DNA from: Nesterenkonia pannonica
GTDB taxonomy: Bacteria; Actinomycetota; Actinomycetes; Actinomycetales; Micrococcaceae
NCBI RefSeq assembly: GCF_019575955.1
Contig: NZ_CP080575.1
Span: forward strand, 1,240,001-1,304,000
DNA length: 64,000 nt
Reading direction: 5' to 3'
The translations under genes were made by a program, and so were the position numbers. Every line of letters begins with the position of its first letter. Within the stretch, counting starts at the first letter, position 1. Below, in pieces: positions 60,232 through 64,000 of the stretch. The notes below the pieces were generated by a model, which was not told the DNA's origin, made no database searches, and was given only the letters and a program-made list of their open reading frames with translations.

Positions 60232-60694
60232 GACTCAGGCAGGTGGTCGAGAGGAGGTCCGATGGCCAGAAGGCTGACGAAGACCACGGCCACTGCGACC
60301 AGCAGGATGACGCAGCTCAGCACAGGGCGTCGGACCACGGTGCGGAACAGTCGATCGTGCCACCGGTGATCACGCGCGTCGTCCGTGGCAGAACGACGCC
60401 ATCCTCCCCGCAGGCGTCCTGTTCGGGTCAGCCAGAGATCAGCGGGAATCGTTGCGTAGGGAATGATCGCGCTGATGATGGCCACAGCTGCCGGGCCTCG
60501 TCCCATCCGCTGGTTCTGGCGACGAGCACAGCCGTCACTGCGTAGGCGAGAAACACGAACCCATGGACTGCTCCGCCGACGGTCACCGCCACGTCAAGAC
60601 CGGCAGCAGCCCGCAGCACCATACCGCCAAGCAGCAGCGTCCATGACACCGCCTCGGCGATGCCCATGACCCGGAAGAGCGAGTGCGGACTCAT
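60228..60694 (-). CDS. DUF3817 membrane protein
   Basis: Small integral membrane protein of the actinobacterial DUF3817 family. ATG 60694 gives MSPHSLFRVMGIAEAVSWTL, then LLGGMVLRAAAGLDVAVTVG and GAVHGFVFLAYAVTAVLVAR with the conserved His in helix 3. After a break near 60495 come AVAIISAIIPYATIPADLWL and a last helix SCVILLVAVAVVFVSLLAIG. About 155 residues, longer than most members because of the C-terminal extra helix. First gene of the leftward lipid operon. Confidence 0.85.
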
Positions 60695-60813
60695 CAGAGG
60701 AACTCCTTCAAGCAGTGCTGGTGACGGCGATCTGCGGATCAGCTGGCAGCGTCCCAGTCTACCGACCCCGGCTCCGCCGTAGACTGACCGTCACGCCGAC
60801 GCAAGGGAGTGAC

Positions 60814-62076
60814 ATGGACGCTGACGTCATCGTGATCGGAGCGGGCCTCGCAGGCCTGCAGTGCGCTCGCCGCCTCGAGAGTCGGGGGCACCGTGCGACG
60901 GTGCTCGAAGCTTACGACGTCGTCGGCGGCCGAGTGCGCACCGACGAGGTCGACGGGTTCCGCTGCGACCGCGGCTTTCAGGTGCTGAACCCTGCCTATC
61001 CCACGCTGCGCAGGTGGACTGACCTTCCTGCGTTGGGTCTGCAGAGCTTCGGGTCGGCGCGCGCGTGACCACCCAGAGCGACGCCTCCGTCCTCGCGCAC
61101 CCCTGCGCCACCCGGAGCTTCTGCTCTCCACCGTGCGCAGCGAGCATCTGCAGGTCTCTGACGTGCTGGCGCTCGTGCGCTGGATCGGTCCCGCGCTGCT
61201 GAGCGAAGCAGCCGCCTCGCGTCCGAGCCGTGACAGAGCCCTGCGGGCCTCCTTCGACGCGGCAGGATTCACCGGCCCCTGAGACGGAACCTGATGGACA
61301 CCTTCCTGGTTAGCGTCATGGCGGACAGCTCCGGGGAGAAGTCCGCCGACTACGCCCGCATGCTCGTGCGGTGGTTCGCGCTCGGAGCGCCGGGCCTGCC
61401 GGAGAAGGGGATGCAGGCGCTGCCCGAACAGATGGCGTCCAACCTGGCTGAGCTTGTGCGGCTGCGCTCTCCTGCCCGTGAGCTCCACGAGACGGCCGAC
61501 GGCGTCACGGTCACCACGGATGGGGCAGCGCTGCGGGCGCGACTGGCTGTGGTCGCGGTGGGCCCCGAGCATGTCGCAGACCTGACCGCCCTGCCTGCGC
61601 CGGTGACTCACGGGCTCACGACCTGGTGGTTCCGCGCCCTGAGCCGCCGGGAGGCGGGACGTTCCTCACTGTGGATGCGTCCGCCGGGCGGCGGGCCTGC
61701 AGGCCCCGTATGGAACACGGCCGTGGTCTCGGAGGCAGCGCCTTCCTACGCGCCCCGCGGTGAGCACCTGGTGCAGGCCACAACCCTGCTGGATCAGCCG
61801 ACCGGCCTCGCCGACGAGGCCGCCGTGCGCAGGGATCTCGAGAGGATCTACAGGACCTCAGCTCGACGCTGGGAGCTGCTGACCCACCATGTGGTGCCGC
61901 ATACCCTGCCGGGACAGCCGCCGCCGCTGAGGCGCCATCGTGAGCAGCGGATCAACGATCGCACCCTGATCGCCGGAGACCACCTCGACCAAGGATCCAT
62001 CGAGGGCGCAATGGCCTCCGGGGATCGCGCCGCGCGTACGGCTTCCAGCCTTCTCGCGGGAGTGCGGAGAGGGTGA
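60814..62076 (+). CDS. FAD-dependent amine-oxidase-like oxidoreductase
   Basis: Flavoprotein of the amine oxidase/phytoene desaturase superfamily. ATG 60814 opens MDADVIVIGAGLAGLQCARR (dinucleotide-binding motif) and RATVLEAYDVVGGRVRTDEV (second FAD motif; Ala-Tyr here is a GCTTAC site at 60910 and should be Ala-Gly). Then CDRGFQVLNPAYPTLRRW. Breaks near 61065 and 61280 were crossed. The middle has RNLMDTFLVSVMADSSGEKS and YARMLVRWFALGAPGLPEKG, and the C-terminal FAD motif is RTLIAGDHLDQGSIEGAMAS. About 420 residues. The partner gene is a photolyase homologue whose GTG overlaps this stop. Confidence 0.88.
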
Positions 62077-63666
62077 CCAGCTCCTCCGCGGTCCATCTCG
62101 TCCTTCCCCATCAGCTCTTCGAGGAGCAGCTGCAGGCCCCTTCCGGCATGCGCTTCGTGCTGATTGAGCATGACCTGCTCTTCCGGCAGTACGCGTTCCA
62201 CTCCCACAAGCTCGTCCTGCACCGCGCCTCCATGGACCGCTTCGCGCGCTTACTCCGGGGCAGGGCGCACGGTTGATGTGCTGCGCAGCGATGCGCACCT
62301 CAGCTCCCGCCAACAGCTCGCGGCGCTCCTGGAGCGGCTCTGCCGTCGCGGGTCACGCGGTTCGACGTCGTCGACGACTGGTTGGACCAGGACCTCGACG
62401 CCTCTCTTGCTGACGCCGGCATTGCCGCCGCGGAGCAGGAGGTTCTCGAGACCCCTGGGTTCCTCACCGACCGCAGGCAGATCAGCGACTGGCTCAATGA
62501 TCATCCGCTGCGCATGCAGGACTTCTACATCTGGCAGCGCCGCCGCCTCAGCATCCTCGTGACCGATGACGGCGAGCCCGTCGGCGGAGCCTGGTCATTC
62601 GACGAGGAGAACCGCAAGAAGCTGCCGCGCGGCTACACGCCCGCGCCGGTGCAGCGATTCTCTGACCTGTCCCGAGAGCGCCAGCCTACTCTGGACTTCG
62701 AACAGGAGCCGGAGGGTGCCGCAGCAGATCCGCATCAGGACGTCGAGAGAGCCGTGGAGTGGGCGCTGGCAGAGTTCCCGACGCCCCTGGGGACCCGCGG
62801 CTGTTCGCCTGGCCCACCTCGGCAGATGAGGCCGCGGAGCATCTGCGGGAATTCGCGACGCAGCGGCTCAACGACTTCGGGCCCTACGAGGACGCGATCT
62901 CCGCTGAGTTTCCCTTCATCAACCACGGTCTGCTCACTGCGTCGATGAACATCGGACTCCTGGACCCCGGGATGTGCTGCAGGCCGTGCTGGACGCGGCC
63001 GACAGCTCAACCCCACTGGCTTCGGTGGAAGGCTTCGTGAGACAGGTCATCGGGTGGCGCGAATACATGCGGGCCGCCTACATCACTCATGGACGCTCCT
63101 TCGCACCTCGAACCGCCTGAATCACACGCGGCAGCTCGGCCAGGGATGGTGGACGGCCCGCACCGAGCTCGAGCCCTCGACCTCGTCATCGGCCGGGTCC
63201 TGACCACCGGCTACGCCCACCACATCGAACGGCTGATGATCCTCGGCAGCGCCATGTCCCTTCTGCGTGTGCACCCCGATGCGGTCTACGAGTGGTTCAT
63301 GGAGATGTTCATCGATGCCTACGACTGGGTCATGGTGCCCAACGTGTACGCCATGAGCCAGTTCGCCGCAGGCGAGGGATCACCACAAAGCCCTATGTCT
63401 CGGGCAGCAACTACCTGAAGAAGATGTCTGACCTGCCTGCTGGGGAGTGGGCGCAGGATTGGGATGCGCTCTACTGGGCCTTCGTCCGCGACCACCGCGA
63501 CACCCTGTCGTCGAACCCGCGGGCCCAGATGATGGTTGCGATGCTGGACCGGATGGACTCCGAGAAGCGGGCCTCCCACCATGATCGCGCCGATCGTCTG
63601 CTCGCCGGGCAGTCCAGGACCGGCCTGCTCGCCCGGCCCGAAGCCTCGCACCAGCCCGAGGAATGA
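62073..63666 (+). CDS. Cryptochrome/photolyase-related protein (FeS-BCP branch) without Fe-S cysteines
   Basis: Flavoprotein related to bacterial (6-4) photolyases such as Agrobacterium PhrB. GTG 62073 overlaps the oxidoreductase stop by 4 bases. Antenna domain: AVHLVLPHQLFEEQLQAPSG, RFVLIEHDLLFRQYAFHSHK, HKLVLHRASMDRFARLLR and MQDFYIWQRRRLSILVTDDG. FAD domain: FPFINHGLLTASMNIGLLDP, VEGFVRQVIGWREYMRAAYI, RVLTTGYAHHIERLMILGSA and WFMEMFIDAYDWVMVPNVYA, and KPYVSGSNYLKKMSDLPAGE. The positions after MSD normally hold a cluster of cysteines binding [4Fe-4S]; none is present here. Breaks lie near 62255, 62340, 62800, 62965, 63100 and 63380. About 530 residues. Confidence 0.88.
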
Positions 63667-63812
63667 GCTCCGGCCCGGGTTCTCCGGGGACTGCGAAAAA
63701 AATCTGAATCCGTCCCATCCGATCTCTGCGCGGCACCGAACAGCAGGTACGCAGGCCGCAGACAAGGATGTGAAGGCGGCCTGTCCCCACAGTTCTATAG
63801 GAGATTTCAGCC

Positions 63813-63985
63813 ATGAACACCCACATGCGCACGGCAAGCAAGTTCCTGGGAATCGGCACAATCGCCCTGCTGGGTCTGACGGCCTGCAACGACGGGGCGG
63901 CGAGGATGCGCCCGAGGAGGACCAGGACACCACCCAGACCGATGAGGACATGACCCAGGACGAGCCCATGGATGATGAGGCTTAG
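63813..63985 (+). CDS. Small acidic lipoprotein, hypothetical
   Basis: ATG 63813 after TAGGAGA gives a lipoprotein signal, MNTHMRTASKFLGIGTIALL with lipobox LTAC. A frame break near 63895 then leads to a short, highly acidic tail (EDAPEEDQDTTQTDEDMTQD) ending at TAG 63983-63985. About 57 residues. No folded domain can be recognised. It may be a surface lipoprotein with a negatively charged tether. Lipid anchoring is well supported, function is unknown. Confidence 0.65.
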
Positions 63986-64000
63986 CACCGAGGGGGACAT

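Noticed and set aside
1-64000. Widespread pseudogenes from gene decay
   Set aside because: The breaks occur in indispensable genes, lie in GC runs, and the downstream protein remains conserved, so sequencing error explains them better.
1-64000. CRISPR array, tRNA, rRNA, prophage or integrase genes
   Set aside because: I searched by eye for direct repeats, tRNA cloverleaf ends and integrase motifs and saw none; short or divergent elements could be missed.

Overview
This window looks like chromosomal DNA of a high-GC Gram-positive bacterium (Actinomycetota), probably a member of the Micrococcales close to the Micrococcaceae. A halotolerant Nesterenkonia/Arthrobacter-type organism would fit, but that is inference. 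The signs are the strongly GC-biased third codon positions, the actinobacterial trio of histidine phosphatase, DUF3090 and SCO1664-type kinase-like protein, an IdeR/DtxR box before an iron-siderophore operon, LpdA, DUF3817, DUF2505, and acidic proteins with glycine-betaine genes. It is a housekeeping and transport region; I see no phage, insertion sequence, CRISPR array, tRNA or rRNA.

Layout. 1-4574: an IclR regulator (cut by the window start) facing a folate one-carbon pair (MTHFR-like enzyme and purU), then rplY-pth and a DUF2505 gene. 4654-8838: a Ca/Na antiporter, a hairpin terminator, the leftward methionine importer metN-metI-metQ with a structured leader, and a palindromic operator candidate. 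8891-19179: mostly leftward, with mfd, an acyltransferase-3 protein, the nucleoside-salvage run (purine nucleoside phosphorylase, phosphosugar mutase, deoC) and lpdA. 19245-26918: membrane proteins, an APH-like phosphotransferase, a repeat protein, a lipoprotein and a tandem pair of AlaA-type aminotransferases. 26959-36638: xseA-xseB, then ispH, a TauE/SafE protein, an MFS carrier, a DASS anion carrier, rmuC and a histidine phosphatase. 36664-41995: choline/betaine operon betT-betB-betA. 42242-45364: ychF and two oxidoreductase-type genes. 45438-49540: ATPase, binding protein and fused permease of an iron-siderophore importer under an IdeR-like box. 49633-56666: the conserved trio, a voltage-sensor channel-like protein, an unrecognised coiled protein and small enzymes. 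56700-60694: a tightly overlapping five-gene leftward operon (DUF3817, CDP-alcohol phosphatidyltransferase, glycosyltransferase, methyltransferase, flippase-like protein), likely making an unidentified lipid or glycolipid. 60814-63985: a flavin oxidoreductase translationally coupled to a photolyase-related protein, then a small lipoprotein.

Sequence quality is itself a main result. Most genes longer than about 600 bases carry one or more single-base frame breaks in G/C runs although the protein on both sides is well conserved, so I treat them as sequencing errors and give whole-gene spans. In addition, the hexamer GCCGGC appears to be systematically misread as GCTTAC or GCTTAAGC at about twenty places. 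Restoring it repairs canonical motifs (RmuC, MetN, DeoC, LpdA, FecCD permease, AlaA). This points to long-read-only data and to base modification of GCCGGC in the source strain.
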